Source: Ailurus styani (taxonomy: Eukaryota; Chordata; Mammalia; Carnivora; Ailuridae). From it: a stretch of DNA of 64,000 bases. Under the pieces are notes generated by a model, which saw only the letters and a list, made by a program, of their open reading frames with translations, had not been told where the DNA came from and did no database searches. The translations under genes were made by a program, and so were the position numbers. The DNA lies in the NCBI GenBank assembly GCA_002007465.1, contig LNAC01000374.1:217655-281654 (forward strand), written 5' to 3'. This document shows, piece by piece, positions 46,470 through 57,029 of this stretch (position 1 is the first letter of the stretch; the number at the start of each line of letters is the position of its first letter).

Positions 46470-47423
46470 ATTTTTTATTCTTTTTATTTTTTATTTTTTA
46501 TTCTTTGCCCCAGGGGTACAGGTCTGTGAATCATCAGGCTTACATCTTTCACAGCACTCACCAAAGCACATACCCTCCCCAATGTCCATAACTCATCCAC
46601 CTTATCCCTACCCTCCCACCCCCCCAGTAACCCTCAGTTTGCTTTGTGAGATTAGGAGTCTCTTATGCTTGGTCTCCTTCCCCATCCCANNNNNNNNNNN
46701 NNNNNNNNNNNNNNNNNNNNNNNNNNNNNNNNNNNNNNNNNNNNNNNNNNNNNNNNNNNNNNNNNNNNNNNNNNNNNNNNNNNNNNNNNNNNNNNNNNNN
46801 NNNNNNNNNNNNNNNNNNNNNNNNNNNNNNNNNNNNNNNNNNNNNNNNNNNNNNNNNNNNNNNNNNNNNNNNNNNNNNNNNNNNNNNNNNNNNNNNNNNN
46901 NNNNNNNNNNNNNNNNNNNNNNNNNNNNNNNNNNNNNNNNNNNNNNNNNNGTGCCCCTGAGGATCACTACCTTTGTATCTTTAGGGTAAATACCCAGTAG
47001 TGCGATTGCTGGGTCATAGGGTAGCTCCATTTTCAACTTTTTGAGGAATCTCCACACTGTTTTCCAGAGTGGCTGCACCAGCTTGCATTCCCACCAACAG
47101 TGTAGGAGGGTTCCCCTTTCTCCACAACCTCGCCAACATCTATTGTTTTCTGACTTGTTGATTTTAGCCATTCTGACAGGTGTGAGGTGGTATCTCACTG
47201 TGATTTTGATTTGTATTTCCCTGATGGTGAGTGATGTTGAGCATTTTCTCATGTGTCTGTTGGCCATTTGGATATTCTTTGGAGAAATGTCTGTTCATGT
47301 CTTCTGCCCATTTCTTGACTGGGTTATTTGTTCTATGGGTGTTGAGTTTGAGAAGCTCTTTATAGATTTTGGATACTAGCCCCTTATCTGATATGTCATT
47401 TGCAAATATCTTCTCCCATTCTG
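46470..47423 (-). mobile_element. Young 5'-truncated L1, antisense, 14-bp TSD, with gap
   Basis: It begins with an A/T-rich tail (read as poly(T)), then the L1 3' UTR ('gccccaggggtacaggtctg', 'cacagcactcaccaaagc'). After a gap of 261 N (46690-46950) it continues into the ORF2 C-terminus. Minus-strand translation at 46951-47267 shows the conserved zinc-knuckle-like '[18 protein letters not shown]'; an upstream frame (47164-47436) has '[13 protein letters not shown]' and is one base out of frame. Exact TSD agcaaccaaccatt at 46456-46469 and 47424-47437. Dead copy: 5'-truncated and frameshifted. Confidence 0.96.
46690..46950. other. Assembly gap (261 N)
   Basis: It lies inside the L1 3' UTR. The missing part is about the length expected from the L1 structure, so nothing else need be hidden. 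Confidence 0.98.
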
Positions 47424-47444
47424 AGCAACCAACCATTTTATAGA

Positions 47445-47985
47445 GAATTCTTTCCCAAAGTGTGCTGCATGGAGCACCAGCTCTTGGTTACTAGTAGGTA
47501 GTACACATGCACATGCACATATGAGTTCTGGAGTCAGTTGGAGAAACTCTAGGTTCAACAAACTGAAGCTTATTTTGGTTATTACTTAATAATACTTAAA
47601 GCTTATTACTTAATAAGCTTAAAGCTTATTACTTTGCATCTGCACACATAGTTTTTTCTCATCTCTGAGATTTCCAATTTGTTGGATCATATCACCAAAT
47701 AGTTATCCTCAAAAAAGGTAACTAGTGCATTCCAGAATGAGGTTTGTTACCTTTGTCCTACCTAATCATCATGTGGCTGGTTGGGCACCATAGTCATTCC
47801 TACTTTTTTCACAACTGGCTCTTAAATGAGATAGGCAAAACTCCACCAATGGCACATGCTCTCCCCATCCCAGTCATCGATGCATTGTATTCCATGCCCA
47901 TCTCTATTGATGCTCAGCCTGAGAGACTATTTCTTAAGTAGGAGTAATGTGAAGGTCATATGCAAAGACTTGTGCTCTAATTGGT
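47445..47985. other. Non-coding DNA with a short tandem repeat
   Basis: It contains the 17-bp repeat at 47595-47634. No gene recognised. Confidence 0.5.
47595..47634. repeat. 17-bp tandem repeat, period 23
   Basis: cttaaagcttattactt occurs at 47595-47611 and 47618-47634, identical, with 'aataag' between. HindIII-type 'aagctt' words recur within it. Confidence 0.88.
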
Positions 47986-47999
47986 GAAAGCCACAGTGT

Positions 48000-48185
48000 C
48001 CAAAGCAGTAGTTACTTCTTATATGTAGCTAAAAAAAATTTAATTTAAAAATTACTTCATTATTCACACCAGCCACATTCAAGTGTTCATGAGCCACATG
48101 CAACCAAGTAGCTACCTCACTGGATGGTGCATCTATAGTAAGTTTTCATCATCACAGAAACTTCTGTGAATAACACTGGACCAGT
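48000..48185. mobile_element. Non-autonomous DNA transposon relic
   Basis: 'cagtagttacttcttatatg', an A/T-rich centre, 'ttcacaccagccacattcaag', 'gagccacatgcaaccaagtagctacc' and 'cactggaccag' match a well-known mammalian MITE (family name uncertain, hAT-like), whose consensus reads 'agccacatgtggct...tggctacc'. Confidence 0.6.
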
Positions 48186-48189
48186 ATTA

Positions 48190-48960
48190 CTCCACCTGCA
48201 CACACAGACACAGAGAAACACCTTCCTTTTGGAGGAAGTTCAGAAAATCTCAGGAGCCTACAGAATGTCATGAAGAAATCCACACTTGGCAGCATCCACA
48301 CCTCCAACTGGCCTGTTAAGTGAGCTAGCCCCAAGCATGCAGGTAAAAGAAAACAACCACCATCAATGTTTCTAGACATTCTTGCTCTCAAAACAATTAT
48401 AAACCACAAGGACACACATGTGCGTGTGTGTGTGTGCACGTGTGTGCATAGGCACACACTATCCTTTTCTCCAAATAGAAGATAACAAACTGATTGACCA
48501 AAGGAATTATGATAATTAGAACTGCATTGTGTCCTGTGTCTTCGTGGTTCCAATCATCCTCGACTCTCCAAAAACTACTTCAGTTTCCTATGGTTCCAAA
48601 CTATTTGATATGCTTTAAGAAGTGAGATCAGCCTTTGGAAAACTGACCCACAGTAATTCTACCCTGAGATAATAGGGATCAGTGGGACAGTCTCCAAGCC
48701 ACCAAAACTCATTCCTTCATGATTTATTTCCTTGTTGATGAACTACATTTTATTTGCAAATTAAGCTCATTTTAAAGGCTCAAGATTACATGCTTCATGT
48801 TGTTTCTAGGTCTTTTTACAATCCCCCTGCCTAACATGGTTTATAGTTAGTTAACGTTCCCTAAGGGGGTCAGGGTCAACAACAAGCCAAGGGTCAGAGA
48901 GAATCCAGGGAATCTGGTCCAGAACAAGCCAGAATCAGAAATCAGAGGATTAGCCAAGAT
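48190..48960. other. Non-coding DNA with a Z-DNA-prone tract
   Basis: An alternating purine/pyrimidine tract lies at 48412-48449. The 133-codon minus frame at 48152-48553 crosses it and has no domain. Confidence 0.45.
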
Positions 48961-48968
48961 TTCAAGCC

Positions 48969-49135
48969 AATAATTCCCAAACCTGGCTGCAAACCAGAAA
49001 TAACTTGGAGCCTTAAAAACACTAAGGCCTGGGCCCTACCATCAGAGATACTGATTATGGTCTGGAGAATTGAGATTATTTAAAATCTCATCCAGGGATT
49101 TTAATATAGTACATACAACGTTCAGAACCACCATC
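48969..49135. mobile_element. MER5-like hAT MITE (A)
   Basis: 'aataattcccaaacctggctgc', 'ctaaggcctgggccctacc', 'agagatactgattatggtctgg' and 'ttcagaaccaccatctgag' are MER5B-like words with the recognisable 'ggttctcaac' type ends decayed. Confidence 0.6.
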
Positions 49136-49159
49136 TGAGAAAATAGGTGGGTCCCAGCC

Positions 49160-49361
49160 TCTAGAACAGGCAGACTATAGCTCATTGGGCCAAATCCAGC
49201 CCAGCACCGGAATCCAGCCCATTTGTTTATATGGTGCCCATGGCTCCTTTCCCCTCTACAATGGCAAAGTTGAGGAGTTGTCATGAAACCATGTGTTGTT
49301 ACACAAGGCCTAAAATATTTGCCATCTTGCCATGACAGAGAAGTTTGCTGACCCCAGCCCT
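49160..49361 (-). mobile_element. hAT-Charlie-type MITE (B), antisense
   Basis: 'ctagaacaggcagactatag', 'gggccaaatccagcccagc', 'gcctaaaatatttgccatc', 'gaagtttgctgacccc' match a common Charlie-derived element whose other strand starts 'ggtcagcaaacttctct'. Relic without coding capacity. Confidence 0.8.
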
Positions 49362-49362
49362 A

Positions 49363-49525
49363 GAGCAATCATTCTCAAAATTTGATGAGTAGCATCAGCA
49401 TTACAGGGCATTTGGTATATAAATTCTGAGACCCACCCCAGACCTACGGACACAGAAGCTCTGGAGGCCAGGCCCAGCAACCTGTATTTTAATTAGCACT
49501 CTAGTCAACTCTGATGTTTGCTAGA
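49363..49525 (+). mobile_element. MER5A-like hAT MITE (C)
   Basis: 'atcattctcaaaatttgatg', 'cagcattacagggcatttgg', 'gacccaccccagacctacgg', 'cagcaacctgtattttaatt' correspond to MER5A in one orientation. Confidence 0.75.
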
Positions 49526-49528
49526 AGA

Positions 49529-49718
49529 GTGGTTTTGTTCTCAAATTTTAACATGTACCAGCATCAGCTGGAGTGCTTGTTAAACTGATTGCTGGTCTCT
49601 ACCCACACCTTCTCATTCAGTAGGTGCAGGGAGGGGACGAGATTTTGCATTTCTAGTAAATTCCCAGGTGACACTGATGTGCTGGTCAACAGCATCACAC
49701 ACTTTGAGAATCATCACC
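49529..49718 (-). mobile_element. MER5A-like hAT MITE (D), inverted relative to C
   Basis: 'ctcaaattttaacatgtacc', 'attcagtaggtgcagggagg', 'gattttgcatttctagtaaat', 'cacactttgagaatcatc' are MER5A in the opposite orientation to copy C, three bases away. Confidence 0.78.
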
Positions 49719-49803
49719 CCAAAGATTCTGATTTGATTGATCTGAGGCAAGACCCATTTATAAAACCCACTCAGATGATTCTAATGAGCTGCCAGGATTG
49801 AGA
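49719..49803 (-). mobile_element. MER5-like MITE fragment (E)
   Basis: 'agattctgatttgattgatctg', 'gatgattctaatgagctgcc', 'aggattgagac' are the second half of a MER5B-like element. Confidence 0.5.
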
Positions 49804-49894
49804 CTGACTTTTTTTAGTTTGTGAATGTATCTCCAAGTTCAAAGCAGCAAGGGATATAGAATCAAGACAGCAAGGTAAGCGAAACCAAAGGTAT

Positions 49895-50345
49895 CACCAC
49901 ATAGACATGTCCCAGACATGATATTAAGTGCTGAGAATATAAAGGTTCCTGCCTTAATGGACCATACAATTTAAAAGAAGAGACAAATAAACAAAACATC
50001 ATAAAATATATAACTAAAAGCTATTACAAGTGTTTTGAAAGAACACTTGATAGAATTTTGAGGACGTGTAACTAGGAGTTCTGATTTAGCCTAAAGGGGC
50101 AAAGAATACTTTTCTGAAAAGTTGACAGTCGATTGAGCAGAGCCCCAAAGAGTGGTAAGTAGGAGATAGCTAGGCGAGGTGGGGAGTGCTCCACACAGAA
50201 TGAACATCCAAAGGCTTACTGGCAGAAGGGATTTTGATGTATTTGAAGAGTTGAAACGGAATGAGGCTCCAGAGATAGATAAGTGACAGGGGTTGAAATG
50301 TCCTGATGGCCAGTAGTTTAGATATAGATTTTCTCTTATGTGATC
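49895..50345 (-). repeat. Ancient L2-like repeat
   Basis: 'gatattaagtgctgagaatat', 'ttcctgccttaatggacc', 'gagacaaataaacaaaacatc' and then 'gggcagaaggga'-like words follow the same order as at 33762-34910. Diverged. Confidence 0.5.
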
Positions 50346-50349
50346 CCAC

Positions 50350-51180
50350 TAAAAACAATGAGTAAGGGTATTCAATTTCACTGGTATATTGTGGAAGAAA
50401 ACCCCATATAGCTATTTGAATGAAAGAAGGTGGTTCAACTGCAAGGAATTCTGATGAGCAGGCTGGTAGCAAGTTAACTATAGAATTATCTCTGATAACG
50501 ATTTTTATGTTGAATTACTTGCTGTTTTATGTAAAAGGAAAAGTATATGACTTTTCCTTATTTATTTTCAGGGCCCTATTCCCTTGATTTTGTATGTCAA
50601 AACATAGTGGGGCTCTGATATTTGACTATCTAAAGGTCTTTGTATTTCCTTCCAAATTTCAAATCGAAATAATTAAAATGGTCCACCAGCATAAATATAA
50701 TCTCCAAAGACTCAAAAGGACCAGTTACTTTCAGACAGTGGTCAGCAAGTACTCTGGTAAATTTAGGTGTAAATGCTCCAGATTATTACCATTTGGGGAA
50801 CTTTTAAAGAGACTCTTTGAAAACTAATCGGATAAGATATGCATCTTAGATGTAGGAATTTTGGACACTTGCCACTAGAGTATTTAAGTACTTTTTAAGG
50901 AATATGGTTTTTCTTATCTTCTATCATATCATTTAATGTAGGTGCTCTTAAAAATGTCTATCTCTGCCTCCCATGCTAGATCTCTGACATTGCATACATC
51001 TCTCTCTTTGTATTTGTAACCTGTGGTTCCAAAAATTCACAACAGTCCTTTCTTCTTATCAATATTGTAGTTCTCTATTTTCTGTTCACCTATTATGTGC
51101 AACCTAGTATGTTCAATCTAGACAAAACTCTTTAAATGTACGCATACACATACTATATAATTCCAACTATAGGACATTCT
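50350..51180. other. Non-coding DNA, no recognised feature
   Basis: No repeat or gene recognised. Confidence 0.5.
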
Positions 51181-51200
51181 GGAAAAGATAAAACTATGAA

Positions 51201-51403
51201 GGGGCATCGGGGTGGCTCAGTCATTAAGCGTCTGCCTTCAGCTCAGGTCATGATCCCAGGGTCCTGGAATCAAGCTCCACATGAGGCTCTCTGCTCGGCA
51301 GGAGGCCTGCTTCTCCCTCTCCCATGTCCCCTGCTTGTGTTCCCTCTCTCGCAGACTCTCTCTCTATCTCTGTCAAATAAATAAATAAAATCTTCAAAAA
51401 AAA
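51201..51403 (+). mobile_element. CAN-SINE (SINEC)
   Basis: Head 'gggcatcggggtggctcag', 'cattaagcgtctgccttcagc', 'gggtcctggaatcaagctcc', a CT-rich part and 'caaataaataaataaaatctt' with poly(A). Flanks 'aaagataaaactatgaag' and 'aaagacaaaactgtgaag' form an 18-bp TSD with two mismatches. First SINE after a 15-kb SINE-free stretch. Confidence 0.95.
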
Positions 51404-51536
51404 AAGACAAAACTGTGAAGATAGTAAAAAGATTGTTAGTTGTCAAGAGTTAGAGGGCAGAGAGGGATAAATAGGTGGAAGACAGAAAATTGTTAAAGCA
51501 ATGAAACTATTCTATATGATAATATTCTTTATGATA

Positions 51537-51760
51537 ATATATGTTATAATAAAATATAGTATATATAATATGGTAATAGTATATATGTGTGTGTGTATAT
51601 ATATATATATAAAATATATGAGATGTACCAAACCATGTGGGTTGTATTTTGTTTTTCTTTACTATTATTACATATATATGTAATTGCATTTATGCATATT
51701 TACATATGTGTGTAATTTTATATGTATATGTAGTTCTTTACTACATTATACATACATAGC
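51537..51760. repeat. AT-rich low-complexity tract with (TA)n/(TG)n
   Basis: Interrupted (TA)n and (TG)n, including 'gtgtgtgtatatatatatatata' at about 51587-51610. Likely unstable in length. Confidence 0.9.
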
Positions 51761-51829
51761 ACCTATTATATGTATAAATAACACAATAAATAATCTTTTG
51801 TTGATGTCATTTCCATTTATAGTAGTTTG

Positions 51830-52510
51830 TTTCTGGATTATATTCCTAGAAGTTGAAAGGCTGGGTGAAAGAGTAAATGAACAAGTACTTTGGAAAAATA
51901 TTGCCAAATTTTTTTCACAGGGACATAACAATTTTGCATTTCCATCAGTACTGTACAAGAGTGCCTTTTTCATGACAACTGTGCCAACAGAATATGCTGC
52001 CAAACATGGATTGTTGCCAATCCGATAGGTGAGAAATAGTAACTCAATATAGTTTAATTTGCATTTCTTCTATTATAAGTGAACTTGAACATCTTTAAAT
52101 ATCTTTAAAGATCAGAAACTCAGTCTTCACTTCTTATGAACTGTGTGCCATGTCTTTTGCTGATTTTTCTATCACTATTAGCTTTTCCCTTTCCTATTTT
52201 TAGTACCTTCTTTATTTCTTAGATATCTATGATGCAAATATTTTCTTCGTGATGTGCGATTTTTCTTTTGCTTTGTTTATGATGATTTGCCACGTAATTG
52301 TTTTTAAATAGTCAAATCTATCAATCCTTCCTTAAAGGACAGAGCCATGAAGTTTTAGCTGTTTTCCTAACAATGGTGATAAATTCATCACCTCTTACCC
52401 AGGCACTACTTCAAATAATGGATAATATTTCCCAAAATACGAAATGTCATTCAAAAAGAGTATGTGACCATAGTGATATCAGTATTCTACCCAAAGGTCA
52501 AATTACGTGT
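51830..52510 (-). mobile_element. Old L1M 3' region, antisense
   Basis: 'tctggattatattcctagaag', 'aatattgccaaattttttt', 'tttgcatttcttctattataag', 'gatgatttgccacgtaattg' are in the order of an old L1M antisense 3' part. The short plus frames here are not genes. Confidence 0.6.
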
Positions 52511-52564
52511 GCAGCTTTGACTTATTAGTTCTTTTCATTAAACTGCACATTATGATATTCTCAT

Positions 52565-52690
52565 CTGTACCAAGCCCCTCATTTTACTGAGGATGTCACT
52601 GGGGCTCGGAAGAGTGTGCTGGTTTACCAGCACCCACCCACTTAGTTAGGGGAAGTGATTCTTGCCCTGGCGCCCAACCTTCTGATTCTT
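52565..52690 (+). repeat. MIR SINE relic
   Basis: 'cctcattttactgaggatgtc', 'actggggctcggaag', 'cttgccctggcgcccaacc' follow the MIR core; degraded. Confidence 0.45.
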
Positions 52691-52778
52691 TCCACTTTCT
52701 CACCCTCGTTTAACTTAGGGCTCATTCGTTTCTATATTCATAAATCACCATGCAAAAGGATTATATTCTCTTGATTCT

Positions 52779-53003
52779 ACTTTTTTTTTCTTTTTTTTTA
52801 ATTTTTTTTTAATTTTTTTTTATTCTTTGCCCAAGAGGTACAGGTCTGTGAATCATCAGGCTTACATCTTTCACAGCATTCACCAAAGCACAAACCCTCC
52901 CCAATGTCCATAACCCATCCACCCTATCCCTACCCTCCCACCCCCCAGTAACCCTCAGTTTGTTTTGTGAGATTAGGAGTCTCTTATGGTTTGTCTCAAA
53001 CCT
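52779..53003 (-). mobile_element. Young short L1 3'-end insertion, antisense
   Basis: Long T-rich tail (52779-52822), then 'gcccaagaggtacaggtctg', 'cttacatctttcacagcattc', 'cccaatgtccataacccatcc', 'gagattaggagtctcttatgg'. Nearly identical to the same part of the L1 copies at 46470 and 58189, but cut at about 200 bp. No clear TSD found. Confidence 0.93.
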
Positions 53004-53009
53004 TTCTTT

Positions 53010-54655
53010 TTATATTTCCCCTCTTCTTTGGAAATCTAACCAGGAATTATTTGGACTTATTCTTGCTTAATGGAGAAAAAGTACAGGTGAGAACACAAAG
53101 ATGACATGTGTATTCTCTTCGTCATCTCTTTCCCCGCACACAGTAAAAAACTGCTGGGCAGATATCCTTTTTCATGTTCCTTACTCCAGCCTTGCCTGGT
53201 GGGGTAGACCGTGTCTTCCCACAGTTTCTCCCTCTCCAAGCTAGATACTAAAAAGTAATGAGAGTGGTTTCTTTCCTTCTACCAAAGCTGAAACATACTA
53301 TACTGTTTGACCATATTGCTATAACTTTTAATTCAGTCCAATCACATACATATTGTTTTCAGTTATTAATATGAACACTTTTTAGAATGTGTTAAAAGCT
53401 GAAGAGAAAAAATATGAAGCAGTAAGAAGGTAGGATATTTATCCTTTTTCTCTCTAGCCAACAATCAATTCAATGATCCATTTCCTACACACACATACAT
53501 CTTTCTGATGACTGTTTACACTCACCCTAATGATTCTATTTTCTTTTCCTACCATATTTGTTTCAACACCATTTTTTCTGACTTCACTCTTTCTCATTTT
53601 TTCTGGTTCAAAATTAACCAGATAGGTTAAGAAACCCACAGTATTAAAGGCACCAAGAATTTCTTTGCAATGCAGTAAATATTCCTTGTGTTTTGGTTAA
53701 CGAAAAGGGCCAAAACTGGTTAATGTGGTATTTTTTTTACTGCCTTGATCTTTAATATTTTAAAGGGTTTCTTAATCACCACTTTCATAAAAACAAGTTA
53801 TTCAAACAATGACTCATTGTTGTACAATTTCCTTAACTAACAATTATAATTCATTCCTTTGTTAATAGTAAGAACTCAACTATGCATTTTGTTAAACTTG
53901 TCTTATTTATTCCATAACCAAGCAAAGCACGTTTTAGAAGAATTCATCAAATCACTTACTGTATAGAAGTTTTAGAAATTAGAGCACTGTGTTCACTGCT
54001 ATTGAAATTCGCTACACTGATCCACTGATCTGTCCTAGGCCAAGTAAATTGTTAAAAGGAATTGAGATTAAAGCAATCAAAACTTTATTCGATCATGTAA
54101 ACATCACCGACAAACAGAAGCTAGTAAAGAACAGCTATATATATCTATTGATTCTCTCATAATTGAACATCTACAGTTCAATAAACATTAACCAAATGAC
54201 TCCAATTAATTTCTTAAATTGCAGAATTACAGATCAAATCACCAATTCTAGACCGTAAGAAATAAAAAACAACAACAACAAAAAACATCCACAGTCAAGT
54301 AATTTTGCAGTGTTGCAAGTCATTTTCACAAGTCACCAGACTTCCCTAATGTTTTTGAGCCTGAAAAACCTTGCCTTTCTGTTCTTTACTGATGCCTCCC
54401 CTCTCCTAGATACTGCCTTATTTTTTTCTCAACTCCATATCTCTTAAGGCTTAGAGAATTTTCCCAGAACATCATACAAATTTTCACAAAGTACACTTGG
54501 CCTAAAATATTCAGCCACATCAACCAAAATTGACAAGTTTCTTGGAATTTTCCAGACAACTGTCTCAACTTTTCACTGTACTTTGCTTCTGTCATCATAT
54601 CCTTAATATATATAAAATTGCACACACGTTTTTCACATAGTGGAGAAATTTTTAA
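53010..54655. other. Non-coding DNA, no recognised feature
   Basis: No element recognised. Short frames at 53057-53639 (minus) have no domain. An (AAC)n-like run sits near 54267-54287. Confidence 0.5.
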
Positions 54656-54665
54656 AAACCATAGG

Positions 54666-55130
54666 TGTGTAGTGAATTGAATGTCATCCCCCCAGAAGAT
54701 ATGTCCAGATTCTCACCCTGGTATCCATGAATGTGACCTTATTCGACAATAGAGTCTGAAGATTTAATGACATTAAGGATTTTGAGATGAGATCATCCTG
54801 GATTTGGAGTGGGCCCTAAATTCAATGTCCTTATATGAAAAAAGAGAGGAAGGTTTGAGACACCAACACATGGGCAAGGTGATGTGAGGATGGAACAGAG
54901 AGGGCTGTGATGAGTCTACACGCTGAGCTAGCAAGCGTCCCCCACAGCCCCCAGAAGCTGAAAGAGAGGCAAGGAACAGATTCTACTTCAGAGCCTCCAG
55001 AAGAAAGCAATCCTGCCAATACCTTAATTTTGGTGTTCTGACCTCCAGAACTGTGAGAGAATAAATTTTTGTTGTTTTAAGCCACCAAATTTGTGGTAAT
55101 TTGTTAGAGCAGCCCCAGGAAATTAATCCA
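54666..55130 (+). mobile_element. ERVL-MaLR-type LTR relic (MLT1-like)
   Basis: 'gaattgaatgtcatcccccc', 'tgtgaccttattcgacaatag', 'gagtgggccctaaattcaatg', 'ctccagaactgtgagagaataaa' (AATAAA at 55060-55065) and 'gccaccaaatttgtggtaat' follow the order of a MaLR LTR. No internal region on either side, so a solo LTR. Confidence 0.85.
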
Positions 55131-55270
55131 AATAGTTAGACAATAAGATAAATATTGGTTGCAAAGAATCTGAAAGCTAATAATTCACATGCACAGTGTG
55201 TATAAGATGCCCATTTTCTAGTTTCTACCTGAGTTTTACTTATATGAATGTGTAAATTAATACTTTCAAT

Positions 55271-55479
55271 GGGCGCCTGGGCGGCTCAGCCAATTGAGCA
55301 TCTGACTCTTGATTTCAGCTCAGGTCATGATCTCAGGGTCGTGAGATGGAGCCCTGTGTCTGGCTTAGGCTGAGCATTCAGCAAGATTCTCTCTCCTTCT
55401 CCCTCTGCCTCTCCCCTGTGCTCACACTCTATCTCTGTCTCTAAATAAATAAATAAAATCATTTTTTAAAAATTAAAAA
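55271..55479 (+). mobile_element. CAN-SINE (SINEC), older subtype
   Basis: Head 'gggcgcctgggcggctcag', body 'atctgactcttgatttcagc', 'ctcagggtcgtgagatgg', tail 'aaataaataaataaaatc'. Flanks aatactttcaat (55259-55270, 55480-55491) are an exact 12-bp TSD. Body words 'gactcttgatttc' mark a different subtype from the young copies. Confidence 0.95.
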
Positions 55480-55494
55480 AATACTTTCAATAGT

Positions 55495-56025
55495 TTTCAG
55501 TTTTCAAGCTAGATGGCTGGCATGATCCTCCAAATTTTAGAGGCTCTTTGGAAAATATCCTCTTATCTTCTTATTATAACATGCTTTATCTAGCAGACTG
55601 TTCCTTTTTGCCCTGTGCCTAGGGAAAGACAAAAAAAAGTTTCACTCAGTTAATTACCAAGGGCAAATTTAGAAAAGATATTTCCCACAGATCTCTGATG
55701 AATCTCATTGGCAATTCAAAGAAAAGGAGATTTCTTAGGTTACCCAGTGTGGAAGAGGAGCAGATACCTAGATAATTACTCTGTCCTCTCAGTCTCTGAA
55801 GTACAGGAGAAAGACTTTGGGTCCTTGGAAGAGCAATAACTCTCAAAAATACACCTGAGCAGTTTTGGTTGAGTTCTCTGATAGTCCATGGTTGCTTTTG
55901 GTCACAGGCGGTTACTTTCTTCTGAAGTGTAATAGAGGCCTGGTAGTATGTTCCTATGAAGAAAAAGCATAAATCTTAGGCTATTCCTGATGCCTCTGTT
56001 GGGGATTTTAAAATTCTATCATTAA
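55495..56025. other. Non-coding DNA, no recognised feature
   Basis: Nothing recognised. Confidence 0.5.
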
Positions 56026-56029
56026 ATTG

Positions 56030-56440
56030 TTCAAAAAAACATTTACTTAGCCTCTGTTTTGACTCAGTCACTAAGTTAGGTACAGTGAACACTAAGTTGT
56101 GTAAGAAATGGAGGACAGAGGAATTGGAGAAGGAGGAGGTGAATTACAGTGTGGAATTAAAAAGAACTATTATGGATATACAGAAAAAATGTTATGAAAA
56201 CAAAAAAGAAGGGAATGATTAAGTCTGCCTGGAATGATTTAGAAAGACACCTCCATCCCAGCCCTCCAGGAGGGCTCCACTGAGGAGGCTGTTGCCATAT
56301 GAAAGATGTAGGTAGAGGGGAAATAAGGACAAAGGCCAGGGGGTGTGAGATTAGCCAGGATTCTCATACACCTTACAAAAGAGAAGGTATGTGTGTGCTC
56401 TGGCATAAAAGGGAGAATTAGCCTCATTCAAATTTATCCA
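56030..56440 (-). repeat. Possible ancient L2-like repeat
   Basis: 'ttagcctctgttttgactcag', 'ggtacagtgaacactaag' and 'agaaagacacctccatccc' weakly recall the element at 33762-34910. Confidence 0.25.
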
Positions 56441-56775
56441 ACTCACATACTTGTCATGGTGAAGATTGAGTAAGCTATTGAAATTTGAATTAGCAATACC
56501 AAGAGTGAGTAAAACCAGCCAGAGAGAGCCCTGTCAAAGAAGCAACAGGTCTTCCTCCTGGTCTTGGTGGCTGCCCTATAGAGTCCCTGAGTGCTGCTGG
56601 CTAGACTCCTAAGGAAAGTCAGGGGTCACATACCCGAATATGACACAGAGTTTTATATTACTGAAGAAGAAAATGTTCTGGAAGAGAGGAGGAGGCGCTC
56701 TAATCCAAACAGAGAAAAAAAATCAAGTTCATTACTATTGAGAGAGACACTCTGAATTAAAACATTCACATTTCT

Positions 56776-57006
56776 TTTTGTAAAAAAAATGTATTTTTTA
56801 TTTGAGAGAGAGACAGAGAGAGAAAGAGAGAGTGCACAAGTGGGAGAAAGGGCCAAGGGAGAGAAAGAAAAAGAGAGAAGCAGACTCCACGCTGAGTGTG
56901 AAGTTGTAGGGGGAGGGGAAGAGACTTGATCTCATGACCCTGAAATCATGACCTGAGCTGAAATCAAGAGTTGGAGGCTTAACTGACTGAGTCACCCAGG
57001 CACCCC
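56776..57006 (-). mobile_element. CAN-SINE (SINEC), minus strand, older subtype
   Basis: A/T-rich tail, (GA)n, 'ctccacgctgagtgtgaag', 'gaaatcatgacctgagctg', 'aaatcaagagttggaggct' and 'tgactgagtcacccaggcaccc'. Flanks 'aaaacattcacatttct' (56759-56775) and 'aaaacattcacatctct' (57007-57023) are a 17-bp TSD with one mismatch. Confidence 0.95.
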
Positions 57007-57029
57007 AAAACATTCACATCTCTTCATGC

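Noticed and set aside
46417..47000. Plus-strand open frames of 100-190 codons
   Set aside because: They run through 261 N and through the antisense strand of an L1; they are artefacts of the gap.
48152..48553. 133-codon minus-strand frame
   Set aside because: It translates a CA/GT simple repeat and part of a MITE; no domain or splice context.
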